A stretch of 38,324 bases of DNA from a virus. The notes beneath the pieces were generated by a model. That model ran no database searches. It saw only the letters and a program-made list of their open reading frames with translations, and was not told where the DNA came from. Of the stretch, positions 15,656 to 25,376 are shown piece after piece. The DNA lies in the IMG/VR virus record IMGVR_UViG_3300010392_000524, positions 1-38,324 of that record. One strand, 5' to 3'. Made by a program: the position numbers and the translations under genes. Within the stretch, counting starts at the first letter, position 1. Each line of letters opens with the position of its first letter.

Positions 15656-18600
15656 AAGCTACCGCCTAGCTCGGTGGCTTTAGGCAGGCCTAGGGTCCTA
15701 TCGCCTATCACCGTAAAGGTCAGAGCATAGTCAGATAACTGAATTTCCTGATCGACAGGAGCCCTCCCCATTTTAAAAGAGGCGTCCATTTCAATAATTT
15801 CAGTGGGTATCTCATTAATGCCATCGAATACTAGGAATGAAGCTGCAGCCTGGGTATGGCTGTAGATTTTTGTTATTTTCCTCCACTCTGTCGAATCTGG
15901 AAACTGGACGTAGTGAGCGCCATTTTCCCTGACATAAGTAGCAAAAAAGGCATTATCAGCTTGGCTGAAAGTGAGGTCTATTTGCACTGGCTGATTAGGT
16001 TGGTTCGCAATCCTCGTCAGCTGGACCCCAGTTACTCCCAGAGCTGCGGTGTCAATTGTCGTCACTTCATGCACCAATTGCTCGATGCCGAATTGTTTGT
16101 AGGTATTCCGAATGCGGCCTCTGGGGAACCTCCTCTTGTATGACACTAGGTAGTGACCGACCAGGGCTGCGTCCAGGTTATTGAAAAACTGAATTAGTGT
16201 GGGAGGGTAGCCTTGCTCATACCTCGTAATTAAAGGTGCGCCACCGCCTGGGTCATACTCTATCGTCGGCAATGGGTCTATGAAATGCTGATAGTTTATG
16301 CACCTTCCCAGCTTATGAGGGTATTCTGTATTCAGGTCATTCCAGCCCAAAGGCTGCAGCGATACCCCAGCTTCATTCTTGTCTACGAGGTTTATCGTGA
16401 CCTTACTCACCCATTTCCGATAGGCCTTAGTTCCAAACGAATAAGCGACTGATCTTAACAATGGGTCAATCGGGACCTTGAAGCCAGTATCGGTCAGTGT
16501 CTCATAACATTCGTCGGCCGTGAGACTGCGCTTGTGTGTCAGGACCACGCTACCTGCTACGTCCCCTGCACCGTCATACCCTATTTCACCCCGATACATT
16601 GTCGATGCGTCCTCAGAGAACCAAAGAACCCTAGTCTGAAAAAGATCTTTCCTAAAGTTATATAGCTCGTCCTCTAGGTGTGGTCCGCTGGCTGTATAAA
16701 ACGGCATTGATTTCGAAACGCCATAGTACAAGTCGCAAATTATCCAAATCGGTATGCCAGTGTCAGGGTCAATCGCAGACCAAAATATTCTTTTTGTAAC
16801 TTCGTTATAGCTACCTCGTAGACTTTCCGTTCCTATTTCAAGTCCGTTCGGCAATATAGCGTCACGCCAAATCTGATAGCGTTCGAGCAAATGCTCAGTT
16901 ACACGCATCGACCTAAGACCGTCTGTAAATATTATTCCGACCTTAGACCAGTAGAATAGACCTACATTAGTTTTAATAACCGACTGATTTGAAATGCAGC
17001 CAAACTCATCGCTGACCGTCCTTTGAAAGACCCTCCCATTACCTGTCGCATCTTTTTTACCCTCAAGACGCCAAGTTGTATTCTCGGTAAAAACTATCGG
17101 TTTTTCGAGGAATGACGACAGAGCTGTCACTGGGTCCTCAAAATCAGAGAAAAATAATGATGGCGATGAGCTAGGTATATCTGGTGCGCTCTCATAGACC
17201 CTTGAAGCATTGTTTATGATATTTGCATAGTACGCCTTACCTTTGATGACTTCGACGAAGTGAGCGCCTTGTGGTAAGCCCGAATAAAATGACACACCGC
17301 CATTAAAATATGATTGAGCGTAGAATATAATATCTCGGTCGTAGGTCTGGTCATGGAGGACAGTAAAGTAGCCGTAGTTCTCCCCCTTCCAGTCAGTGGG
17401 GTCAAATATCGCAGCGTCTTTCATCACTACTGGCCTAAAGAGGTTTGTTTCGTACATATCGTAATAGACAGACCCAGTATTTTCTGTCCTAGAAAAGACG
17501 GCAACAATGTCGTTAAAGTCAAACCATTCGGCAGCGACTTCTGTAAATCGTTTGCTGATAGAGCCGTACAATGTCGGTGCGACAACTATTTCTGAAGTTA
17601 TTGTCGCTGGGTCGGTTCCCTGAACAGCTGGCAGCTCCCAGTATTCCACTAGGTTTGGCTCGGCAGTTATCTCAGATAGAGTATTAACTGATAAAATACT
17701 GGCAGGTCCTAAATTCTCCACAGTTTTTGGAATGCCATCGTCCAACTTCACATACGATTCTTTTAGATAATATGCATAACTATAGAAATAGGAACCGACA
17801 CTATCTGGCAGGGACGTATAAAAACCCTCGTCTGGCGAATTGCTAAAAGCATTCACTACGTTGAGTTTTTGCGTCAATTCAAACCTTAATCCTGGCTCTA
17901 CATGGAACCCTATGCCGCTGTAATAAGCGTCCTTCCTTTCGGAGTATTCTGTCAGCGCATTTTTTATCAGGGTAAGATAGTCAGAGCCGAGTATTGGGGG
18001 AGGGGTAATACTGCTTTTATTCTGAACTAAATAGAGTACCCCAGATTTTGGGACGAAGAAGCCATTTAGATTAAACCGATCATTTATTACGTCTATATAG
18101 TCTACTACACCAAATTCATCGTAAGGTATGCCATCGACTTCAGGCACCTGAACAAACGCTATAAATTCAATTGGAACTAATACGCCATCTGCAGCAATGT
18201 CCCATCCATTTGTTGGTCCCGATCTGCGGTCGAGCCAGATATTTACATAGCGCCTAAAATCAGAACCGCCATCGCCATCTTTCCAGCGACCGTGAGTGAA
18301 TAAAAAGAATTTGTAGTCAGAATCTAGTTTCAACATACCTGGGGTATCATTGGGCTTTAAGACAGGCTTATTCGATTCTTCTAGATATGTCGTCGGTAAC
18401 TGTGCATCCCGAACCTTTGGTATGCTTGTGCTGCCATCCCAGAAATGAGTGATACGTTTTATTGTTGCTCTCTCTGTCGTGGGCTTAAAATTCTCTGGGT
18501 CTTCCATGTTAATGTCGTCTGGGTGATTCGCAAAGACTTTATCGTATGGCTCCGTTGCTATAAATGCCTCACCAGCGAATACCGACGACTTTAGATGGCC

Positions 18601-19401
18601 TCTGGAAGTCAAGGGTTCCCGATATGTAGATTCGGCTCCCCATTTGGCTTTAGTCGTCCCATCATTATTTTGGGTGGCTAAATCTTTGGTTAGATAGACC
18701 TTGTCGGATGACGCACCTAGAACAGTGAAGTTGTGTCCGGCTGCGTTAAGTGAATCTCGTATCGTCCCCCAAGTAGTTAGGCTATGAATATGCCCATCAT
18801 TTTGAAAGAGCTGAAACTCTATGCGGACATGGCAAACATTGAATCGGTCTTTATAATTTGTGACTGTAGTGAGGTTTGGGTTATATATCCCTACCTCCTC
18901 AAATTCAAAATAAATATGATCTATGTGATTAGTATTAGTCCCGTCAAGACCCGTACTCTGCAGGTCACCCTCAATACCACCGCCTTTGTCGTCCTCAATT
19001 TTTACATACTTGTTAAATACCAAGGGCTCTTGATTGTAACTGTCAAAACCCTTGCAGGTTCTTATCGTTTCAATCTTTGTGGTCAGCTCGGTAGCCTCAT
19101 CGTATGCGACGAGTGACCCTACGCTGGCTGCATAGTCCCAGCTACTAATTATCAGGCTGTCCTCTAGCTGGAATATTTGTTCAATAGCCTTGCCAGTCAA
19201 CTCAGTGACGATGGGAGTTATCACGTCACCATTTGAATCACGCAAAATCTCAGACCCAAACCTATTAGATAGGTTATGGGTCTGGTGATCGTAAATCATA
19301 TTGTGGCATAGGTCTTGGAACGTAGACGGTGCGTTTCTAATGTCGTCTGTAATGCCAGCGCCATGTGCGCTGACTTCCAGTATCTCCCATTTTCGAGGCA
19401 T
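15652..19401 (-). CDS. large tail nozzle / stabilisation-like protein
   Basis: At 1249 residues, the largest gene. The middle-to-C-terminal part contains a pattern characteristic of podovirus tail hub proteins of the P22 gp10 / T7 gp12 type: P-I-V-F-T-E-N-T-T-W-R-L-E-G, then V-S-D-E-F-G-C-I-S, V-G-L-F-Y-W-S-K-V-G-I-I-F and L-R-S-M-R-V-T-E-H-L-L-E-R. In those proteins such repeats form a beta-propeller around the tail channel. It is longer than T7 gp12 (about 800) and P22 gp10 (about 470), so it probably carries extra domains. GGAGG lies 6 bases before the ATG. It precedes the fibre genes, consistent with a distal tail tube that anchors them. Confidence 0.65.
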   Translation of the reverse strand: MPRKWEILEVSAHGAGITDDIRNAPSTFQDLCHNMIYDHQTHNLSNRFGSEILRDSNGDVITPIVTELTGKAIEQIFQLEDSLIISSWDYAASVGSLVAYDEATELTTKIETIRTCKGFDSYNQEPLVFNKYVKIEDDKGGGIEGDLQSTGLDGTNTNHIDHIYFEFEEVGIYNPNLTTVTNYKDRFNVCHVRIEFQLFQNDGHIHSLTTWGTIRDSLNAAGHNFTVLGASSDKVYLTKDLATQNNDGTTKAKWGAESTYREPLTSRGHLKSSVFAGEAFIATEPYDKVFANHPDDINMEDPENFKPTTERATIKRITHFWDGSTSIPKVRDAQLPTTYLEESNKPVLKPNDTPGMLKLDSDYKFFLFTHGRWKDGDGGSDFRRYVNIWLDRRSGPTNGWDIAADGVLVPIEFIAFVQVPEVDGIPYDEFGVVDYIDVINDRFNLNGFFVPKSGVLYLVQNKSSITPPPILGSDYLTLIKNALTEYSERKDAYYSGIGFHVEPGLRFELTQKLNVVNAFSNSPDEGFYTSLPDSVGSYFYSYAYYLKESYVKLDDGIPKTVENLGPASILSVNTLSEITAEPNLVEYWELPAVQGTDPATITSEIVVAPTLYGSISKRFTEVAAEWFDFNDIVAVFSRTENTGSVYYDMYETNLFRPVVMKDAAIFDPTDWKGENYGYFTVLHDQTYDRDIIFYAQSYFNGGVSFYSGLPQGAHFVEVIKGKAYYANIINNASRVYESAPDIPSSSPSLFFSDFEDPVTALSSFLEKPIVFTENTTWRLEGKKDATGNGRVFQRTVSDEFGCISNQSVIKTNVGLFYWSKVGIIFTDGLRSMRVTEHLLERYQIWRDAILPNGLEIGTESLRGSYNEVTKRIFWSAIDPDTGIPIWIICDLYYGVSKSMPFYTASGPHLEDELYNFRKDLFQTRVLWFSEDASTMYRGEIGYDGAGDVAGSVVLTHKRSLTADECYETLTDTGFKVPIDPLLRSVAYSFGTKAYRKWVSKVTINLVDKNEAGVSLQPLGWNDLNTEYPHKLGRCINYQHFIDPLPTIEYDPGGGAPLITRYEQGYPPTLIQFFNNLDAALVGHYLVSYKRRFPRGRIRNTYKQFGIEQLVHEVTTIDTAALGVTGVQLTRIANQPNQPVQIDLTFSQADNAFFATYVRENGAHYVQFPDSTEWRKITKIYSHTQAAASFLVFDGINEIPTEIIEMDASFKMGRAPVDQEIQLSDYALTFTVIGDRTLGLPKATELGGSL

Positions 19402-19438
19402 TGTATTCCTCCCGAATCAAATTTAAGGCAGCACAGTT

Positions 19439-20995
19439 CTAGAATGTGTAGCCATTATTTTGTGCTGGACCATCTGTGTAGGCTTCGGCCTGAACAGCTC
19501 CACCAATAATACATCCCTGAACGGCAATAGTGCCTAGGAAAGTTCCCGACTTGATAATGTTTGCTCTGCCAAGGGTGATATCGTGTGACCTGATGTTTAT
19601 TAGTTCTGTTGAGCCAACAGCATTAAAATACCCAAACTCGAAAATACTCCCTTCGATAATGTCTACATCGAAGTTAAAACATGGAGTAGCTGCGTTATCT
19701 ATATCGACATGATCTATCCGCATATAGGAGAACATAAAGCCACCAGTATTGGCCTTAACTATCTCGGTATTATTCCCTTGAGAGGTTATTGACTTAATCC
19801 AAAAACTGCTTTTAAAGCAGCCTTCATCTTGTAGCAACTTCCAAGCATTCTGATCCCTGTTTAAAGATATATGGCCTAGCTGTATATCACCTTTGTAAAA
19901 TGGTTCTTCTATATTAAATGCCGTCGAAAGTCTGAATCCACATTTTTGCATATCGACTTTTCTGGTCGTGTGTTTCCAGCCCGATTCAAACTCTATGCCT
20001 TGCTGTGTAACCTCACCGCCTATTAGAAGAATATTTTCATAATAGTGGTTGTAGGCTTGTCGGGCTCCAATAAGATTCGCACCGTCCGAGCTAAGGACAT
20101 TTACAGTTAAATCTTTTAAAATAATATTTGCACTATTGCTGCCGTCTACCCCCAGACCAAAATCATTGTCGCCAAAACTTGTGGTATTGGACTTGATGGT
20201 TAGATTCTGGAGGGTGGTGTATGTCTTTGAATCACCGGCCATTATTATATAGGGGACATTAGCTCTATCATACCCCCTAAAATTCCTATCAAGGTTCAAT
20301 GTTGATGCGGTGGGTGTATCAATTATTTCATACTCATCACCATCAAGAGATATAAACTTACCTGTTTCATCTTGTGCTAGGGCATTTACAGACAATGTAA
20401 TTAAGGTACTATTATATGTTGTAGTGGCTGTACCATGTGTTGCTGCGGCATCCCAATCCCTTCCAAAAGCATCAGAAAGCTGGCTGAATTGAGATTTAAT
20501 ATTGTAGTCGATCATACTAAAAGCAGCCGTTGATCCATTTGTAGATTCTTGAATTACTATAACGCCATCCCTTGATTCGCCAGTTATGCTTATGCCCTTG
20601 GGAACTACAATTCTAGCTGTGATAGTATATGTCCCATCAAGAATATAGACCCGATCTCCAGCAACAGCAGCACCAATGATAGCTACAATGTCATCTCCAG
20701 GGGAGATAACAATATTATATGGGACTGCTGACTGTTCACTTAACTCTGTCCAGTTGGCTATATCAGCCAGCAAAGATACGGCACCACTTTGATGGGTGAT
20801 ACTTGCCTTATAGATTTTATTTAAGGTCGAATCTGCACCGCCTGAAAAAACTACATCGTCCTCGTTATAGTCTGTAAGTACAGCCCACTCTTTTAGGCCT
20901 CCTACAGGATTTCCCTCACTTGTTAAACCAAGTGGAAAATCTGGGGGACCATCGGCTGCGGCATTGTTAATAGCATCTACGTTAATCACACTCAT
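19439..20995 (-). CDS. tailspike-like protein with right-handed beta-helix
   Basis: A 518-residue protein. Residues about 1-95 form a virion-attachment domain. From about 98 there is the entry typical of pectate-lyase-fold spikes: G-D-R-V-Y-I-L-D-G-T-Y-T-I-T-A-R-I-V-V-P-K-G-I-S-I-T-G-E-S. Beta-helix rungs follow, rich in N, I, D and G (L-Q-N-L-T-I-K-S, I-I-L-K-D-L-T-V-N-V). Such proteins are usually trimeric and may cleave a surface polysaccharide; I cannot pick out catalytic residues. AGGAG lies 8 bases before the ATG. By eye the gene is more AT-rich than its neighbours, which would fit acquisition as a host-range cassette. Confidence 0.7.
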   Translation of the reverse strand: MSVINVDAINNAAADGPPDFPLGLTSEGNPVGGLKEWAVLTDYNEDDVVFSGGADSTLNKIYKASITHQSGAVSLLADIANWTELSEQSAVPYNIVISPGDDIVAIIGAAVAGDRVYILDGTYTITARIVVPKGISITGESRDGVIVIQESTNGSTAAFSMIDYNIKSQFSQLSDAFGRDWDAAATHGTATTTYNSTLITLSVNALAQDETGKFISLDGDEYEIIDTPTASTLNLDRNFRGYDRANVPYIIMAGDSKTYTTLQNLTIKSNTTSFGDNDFGLGVDGSNSANIILKDLTVNVLSSDGANLIGARQAYNHYYENILLIGGEVTQQGIEFESGWKHTTRKVDMQKCGFRLSTAFNIEEPFYKGDIQLGHISLNRDQNAWKLLQDEGCFKSSFWIKSITSQGNNTEIVKANTGGFMFSYMRIDHVDIDNAATPCFNFDVDIIEGSIFEFGYFNAVGSTELINIRSHDITLGRANIIKSGTFLGTIAVQGCIIGGAVQAEAYTDGPAQNNGYTF

Positions 20996-21007
20996 CTAAG
21001 CACTCCT

Positions 21008-23068
21008 TTATAAAACGTCCCAAAGGCCGCCAGCGTCAATGGTTACTGTGCCAGCAATTACATCTGATTTCGTAAGCAGGTAGCCACCACTCTCAATTGT
21101 TATCAGCTCACCAAAGGCGACAGTCATCCGAGGATGAAAGTGAGACACACCTGTAGGAATAGTTACTGGCTCACCCAATAGCCCTTGGATAAGATTCACT
21201 CCCCCGTCATCAAATTCTGCGCTAGGTGGCAGTTGAGCCGAGGGGACTATGCCCGAGCCATCTAATTCTGCCAGGCCATTGATAGCTCCTTTTAGAGAAG
21301 TATTTAGTTTCAGATCAAGAGCTGTCTGTGTCGCCAGGCTCACTGGCTTGTTCGCATCGCTTGTGTTATCGGCATTTGTTAGCCCGACCTGCGCCTTGGT
21401 TACAGCGTGAGGGTTATTTGTGAGGAAAGTGTGGTCGTAGCCTATTTTACCTCTGTCCCCACGATATGCAGTAGAGCTGGTTTCGCCAAGTGCTAGTGAA
21501 GCACTGATTTCGACATAGACTGACCCCGACCAGCGATAGGTTTTGTTATCGTCCAGGGTGACATATATTTTCCCTGTTTCCCCAGTGACAGGCAGGGACG
21601 CAAAATCTGCGTATTCCTCTACATCGTCAACGTATGATGGCAGTTGAGCCGCTGGCACCAGGCCGCCTGAATCTAATTCTGCTAGGCCGCTGGCAGCTCC
21701 CTTGAGAGAAGTATTCAGTTTCAGGTCCAGGGCTGTTTGCTGTGCTGTAGAAACTGGCTTGTCTACGTCACTTGTGTTATCGGCCGAACCGAGCCCTACC
21801 TGAGCCTTGGTAACCGCATGAGGGTTTAGTGTATTCCCTGTATGCGAAGTCAAGTCAGAATCGTCTGCTTTAAGGTCCAGTGCTGTCTGTGTCGCAGTGC
21901 TAACTGGCTTATCTGCATCGCTTGTGTTATCGGCCGAACCGAGCCCTACCTGAGCCTTGGTTACTGCATGAGGGTTTAGTGTATTCCCTGTATGCGAAGT
22001 CAAGTCAGAATCGTCTGCCTTTAAGTCAAGGGCTGTCTGTGTCGCAGTGCTGACTGGCTTATCTGCATCACTCGTATTATCTGCTGAGCCCAGACCAACT
22101 TGAGCCTTAGTTACTGCATGTGGGTTTAACGTCTCCCCTGTATGTGAAGTAAGGTCAGAATCGTCGGCTTTAAGGTCCAGTGCCGTCTGTGTCGCAGTGC
22201 TGATCGGCTTATCTGCATCGCTGGTGTCGTCGGCTGAGCCTAGTCCTACTTGAGCCTTAGTAACGGCATGAGGGTTATTTATGAGGAAAGTGTGGTCATA
22301 GCCGATCACTCCTCGGTCACCCCGATAAGCAGTCGTGGAGGTTTCGCCTAGAGCCAGCGCACCCATTAATTCAACATAGACTGTGCCTGACCAGCGATAG
22401 GTCAGGTTTGAATCAAGAGCTACATATATTTTTCCAGTTTCGCCAGGGTTAGGGAATGCGGCTAAAGTTGGAAATTCTAAAACATCGTCAACATATGAGG
22501 GCAATTGAATCGCAGGGACCTTACCGCCTGCATCTAATTCTGCCAGGCCGAGGTTCGCACCTTTCAGCGATGTTTCTAACTTCAAATCTAACGCAGCTTG
22601 GGTAAGATTTGAAATGGGTTTGTTTAAGTCTGTCGTATCGTCGGCAGAGCCTAAGCCGACCTGCGCCTTAGTCACCGAATGAGGGTTACCAATATCAGTG
22701 ACATGGTTACCAAGCGTAGAATTTATATCGTTAAGAGCTATCTGTGTGGCATTCGATATTGGCTTATCTAAATCGGCAGTATTCTCTGCTACTGCTAAAC
22801 CGACCTGCGCTTTAGTTACGCCATGAGGGTTATTAATGTCGGCTATGTGAAGTGATAAAGAGGCGTCAGCTGCATCCCACTGGGCTATTTGTGCGTCAGT
22901 GACCAGACGGTGAGTAGAATCTTGCGTTTGGCTGGCTAAAAGAATGGCCTTGCTGTCAACGCCATCATGCGTATGCGGACTAGATCTATTCCAGTTAAAA
23001 ACAAAACTGTCCCAAAAATCCTGGTCACCCAGTTCGGGTATTTTATAACCTTCGTCTGTAGTAATCAT
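21008..23068 (-). CDS. tail fibre with about 50-residue repeats
   Basis: A 686-residue fibre. It carries many copies of the phage fibre repeat N-P-H-x-V-T-K-A-Q-V-G-L followed by T-S-D-x-x-K-P-[IV]-S and T-A-L-D-L-K. Four near-identical 50-residue units stand in tandem in the middle. Two copies of a longer module (L-P-S-Y-V-D-D-V-x-E ... G-E-T-G-K-I-Y-V ... Y-R-W-S-G) flank the tandem block. The last about 70 residues form a beta-solenoid-like tip (S-H-F-H-P-R-M-T-V-A-F-G). The gene sits directly after the capsid gene; GAGG lies 7 bases before its ATG. This is a typical adsorption fibre, probably trimeric. Confidence 0.8.
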   Translation of the reverse strand: MITTDEGYKIPELGDQDFWDSFVFNWNRSSPHTHDGVDSKAILLASQTQDSTHRLVTDAQIAQWDAADASLSLHIADINNPHGVTKAQVGLAVAENTADLDKPISNATQIALNDINSTLGNHVTDIGNPHSVTKAQVGLGSADDTTDLNKPISNLTQAALDLKLETSLKGANLGLAELDAGGKVPAIQLPSYVDDVLEFPTLAAFPNPGETGKIYVALDSNLTYRWSGTVYVELMGALALGETSTTAYRGDRGVIGYDHTFLINNPHAVTKAQVGLGSADDTSDADKPISTATQTALDLKADDSDLTSHTGETLNPHAVTKAQVGLGSADNTSDADKPVSTATQTALDLKADDSDLTSHTGNTLNPHAVTKAQVGLGSADNTSDADKPVSTATQTALDLKADDSDLTSHTGNTLNPHAVTKAQVGLGSADNTSDVDKPVSTAQQTALDLKLNTSLKGAASGLAELDSGGLVPAAQLPSYVDDVEEYADFASLPVTGETGKIYVTLDDNKTYRWSGSVYVEISASLALGETSSTAYRGDRGKIGYDHTFLTNNPHAVTKAQVGLTNADNTSDANKPVSLATQTALDLKLNTSLKGAINGLAELDGSGIVPSAQLPPSAEFDDGGVNLIQGLLGEPVTIPTGVSHFHPRMTVAFGELITIESGGYLLTKSDVIAGTVTIDAGGLWDVL
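21690..22280. repeat. 150-bp tandem repeats inside the tail fibre gene
   Basis: Four copies of a 150-bp unit encode a 50-residue fibre repeat. Neighbouring copies share long identical stretches, for example GTGTATTCCCTGTATGCGAA near 21829 and again 150 bases on. The high DNA identity between the middle copies implies recent duplication or gene conversion and a locus that can change repeat number. Confidence 0.75.
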
Positions 23069-23086
23069 AAAAAAACCTCATGGGAA

Positions 23087-23104
23087 GGGAGGCCGAAGCC
23101 TCCC
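23087..23104 (-). terminator. strong UUCG hairpin between capsid and fibre genes
   Basis: On the - strand this is GGGAGGC-TTCG-GCCTCCC, a 7-bp GC-rich stem closed by a UUCG tetraloop, six bases after the capsid stop codon. The U-tract that follows is interrupted (UUCCCAUGAGG), so it may be a partial terminator or an RNA-end stabiliser that gives the capsid message an excess over the fibre message. Confidence 0.55.
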
Positions 23105-23109
23105 CTTTT

Positions 23110-24402
23110 TTAAACCATTGATGGGAGATTGATTTTTGGAATGTTATGGATTGCGACTGCGCTCCAAGGGTTCGAGTAGATCCAGTCCCCGTTGCAAACA
23201 ATATCCGTCAGGTAGCGATATCCTTGGGTATTTCGGACAGTATAGTATTTCAAACCGTCTGGACTTGTAAGGACGTTAAACATTTTAGCGCCACAATGGA
23301 AGTCCATGTGAGACTTCTTAACGCCTGCAATCCAATCGTCAGCCTGCTCACGCACACCGACTAGCTCGACACTTCCATGCATGCCACCAACGGTAACTGT
23401 GGAATAGCCAGCATAGTCAACTCGCTCTTTCACATTTTTGTAAGCGCCAGACGACAGCTCGAGCCCTAATAGACAGGCTGAAAAGTTCAAATATGACATT
23501 ACAAAACATTCAGGTTCGGCCGCCAGCTGGTGTCCTTTCCGAAGTGCATCGAAAATTAAAGCCAGAAGTTGAGAACCCTCGACTGGGTTAGTTGTACCCC
23601 AGTCGCCAGTTCCGGCTAGGCCGCCAGCGTCATACTGAACCGACTGGCAGAAGGGGCTATCAGCCTTTAATTTCCCTGCGAAACTGTCACTACCGCCAGC
23701 CGAGGCTGGGAGCAACATATCTCTCATGGAACCAAACGCTTCATTCTGTCCGTTGTCAATGTAGATACTTGTCGTGTCGTCGTAGCCTGTCATATCAGCT
23801 GCACCGCCACCCCTGGTCGCACTTACCGTGAGTATTCCGGTGTTTTTATCAATCTTAGTGATATAGAAATCACCACTCGTATCGCCATCGGCAATATGAA
23901 TTTTCAAACCGATATTCATTCTCTCAGGGTGTTCTACTTCGAGTAGGCCATCGTTTGCGCCTGCATATGCAGACCGTACTGAATCAAGGTTACCGCCATT
24001 CAGGATTTGAATGGAAGTAGTTTGCTTCATAAATTTCATCAACTGTTCGATTTGATTTGGGAGGATTTTTAAAAAATTTTGTTCTGAGACCATACCATGA
24101 TCTAGAAATAGGTCCCTAGAGTTAAAAACCAAGGTCCCGTAGATTTCCTTATAGCCTGTCAGTTTTCCTCGAACGTAGCTCGCCTCGTCTATGTCCCCCT
24201 CTGCAGTTAAGCCACCCATCTTAACGCTGGAAGGTAAACTCTGTTGAAATGGAACGATCAAATCGCCGCCTTGCCAGGTTTTGATGACATTCGATTCTTT
24301 CATAAGCCAGTTCATATCACGAAAGGATTCTTCGAGAATATCACTGTAAACAAGGTACTCATTGAGCATTTGGTCGAAGGTGACCGTCTTTTGACTTGAC
24401 AT
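23110..24402 (-). CDS. major capsid protein
   Basis: A 430-residue protein taken as the main shell subunit. It follows a probable scaffold gene, and its sequence has the feel of the P22-like branch of the HK97 fold. There is an N-terminal arm (F-D-Q-M-L-N-E-Y-L-V-Y-S-D-I-L-E-E-S), a long spine-helix region (L-P-N-Q-I-E-Q-L-M-K-F-M-K-Q-T-T-S-I-Q-I), an inserted beta domain (about 150-215) and a C-terminal domain ending in V-C-N-G-D-W-I-Y-S-N-P-W-S-A-V-A. AGGAGTG precedes the ATG and a strong hairpin follows the stop. No delta domain of HK97 type with cleavage site is evident, consistent with a separate scaffold. Confidence 0.78.
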   Translation of the reverse strand: MSSQKTVTFDQMLNEYLVYSDILEESFRDMNWLMKESNVIKTWQGGDLIVPFQQSLPSSVKMGGLTAEGDIDEASYVRGKLTGYKEIYGTLVFNSRDLFLDHGMVSEQNFLKILPNQIEQLMKFMKQTTSIQILNGGNLDSVRSAYAGANDGLLEVEHPERMNIGLKIHIADGDTSGDFYITKIDKNTGILTVSATRGGGAADMTGYDDTTSIYIDNGQNEAFGSMRDMLLPASAGGSDSFAGKLKADSPFCQSVQYDAGGLAGTGDWGTTNPVEGSQLLALIFDALRKGHQLAAEPECFVMSYLNFSACLLGLELSSGAYKNVKERVDYAGYSTVTVGGMHGSVELVGVREQADDWIAGVKKSHMDFHCGAKMFNVLTSPDGLKYYTVRNTQGYRYLTDIVCNGDWIYSNPWSAVAIHNIPKINLPSMV

Positions 24403-24425
24403 TTTATGTCACTCCTAAAATAAAA

Positions 24426-25346
24426 CTAGCCAGCGCCAATCGTTGACGCATGCGCTCGCAGCTCGGCTAGTGTGTTAAACCGCTTAGTAGTTGGCGCTCC
24501 ACTTCTACCCCGACCTAGATTTGGAATACGAGATACACTCGGTCCTCCGCCTGAATCTAGGGAGGTAGTAGTTGGTTCCCCAAACACTCCTTTCAATTTA
24601 CCGTAGACCTCGGCCACAGAGACTTGCGGGTCAATGTAGCGTTTGTTCTGATAATACTGGAGGCTGCCGTACTCATTGACTTGCGATCTAAAAGCACCTT
24701 CCCCCATGCGCTGGTCAAATGATTTTGCGAATTCATTGACCTCTGGACTTGATAATGCCTGCTCCATTTTAATCCCATGAAGCTGTTGTTCCATTTGCTG
24801 AGATCTGGCTGTCTCACGTTGCAAATTTTGTTCATGCTGCCAACTGGCTGTTGACTGCTCGTATGCTCTTTCCGCATCTCTGGCCTGAGCCGGATTGTCG
24901 TTATGCTCTAGTATTTGAGTAGCCCTATCGAGAACCCATTTGTCGTTAAGACCCCATTGCCGTTGGAAGGCCATAGGGTCCTGGTCTTTGAGCTGATTAA
25001 GACGTTCAAGGTTAGTTCTGAAGCCTTGATTTTCATTTTGGGCCGCTGAGAATTGCTCTTGCAGCGAACCAAAATCTTTTTCGTAGCCATCAAGTCTTTC
25101 CTTGACTGCATCAAGGCCATGAGCCTTGGTGAAGGTGTCCCGTAAAAAGTCCTCGGTGTCTTTGTCAGTTATGACCGAATGCAGACGCTCATCAAACGAA
25201 TGCTCCTCACCCCGAACCGTATACTGAAAATTCGGCTCATAGTCTGGTGTCTCTGCAGGGTCCGCAACACTTGGCTCTGAAACTGTCGGTTCCAAATCCG
25301 TTGGTTCGTTGGCGATTTCGTCACCTGTTCCCTCATCTACTGGCAT
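24426..25346 (-). CDS. scaffolding protein
   Basis: A 306-residue acidic, helical protein between the portal and capsid genes, the usual position of a scaffold. The N-terminus is a disordered Glu/Pro/Thr-rich tract (about 1-40). The middle is predicted coiled coil (A-V-K-E-R-L-D-G-Y-E-K-D-F-G-S-L-Q-E-Q-F, then Q-W-x-x-N-D-K-W). The C-terminus is short and basic (R-G-R-S-G-A-P-T-T-K-R), as in scaffolds that contact the capsid through a basic tail. GGAGG lies before the ATG. Confidence 0.72.
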   Translation of the reverse strand: MPVDEGTGDEIANEPTDLEPTVSEPSVADPAETPDYEPNFQYTVRGEEHSFDERLHSVITDKDTEDFLRDTFTKAHGLDAVKERLDGYEKDFGSLQEQFSAAQNENQGFRTNLERLNQLKDQDPMAFQRQWGLNDKWVLDRATQILEHNDNPAQARDAERAYEQSTASWQHEQNLQRETARSQQMEQQLHGIKMEQALSSPEVNEFAKSFDQRMGEGAFRSQVNEYGSLQYYQNKRYIDPQVSVAEVYGKLKGVFGEPTTTSLDSGGGPSVSRIPNLGRGRSGAPTTKRFNTLAELRAHASTIGAG

Positions 25347-25376
25347 TTATTCCTCCTGGCTGCGCTTGCGGCTAAG

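Noticed and set aside
21690-22280. Regular repeats that might be a CRISPR array
   Set aside because: The 150-base units are in frame, encode a known type of tail-fibre repeat and have no distinct repeat/spacer structure.
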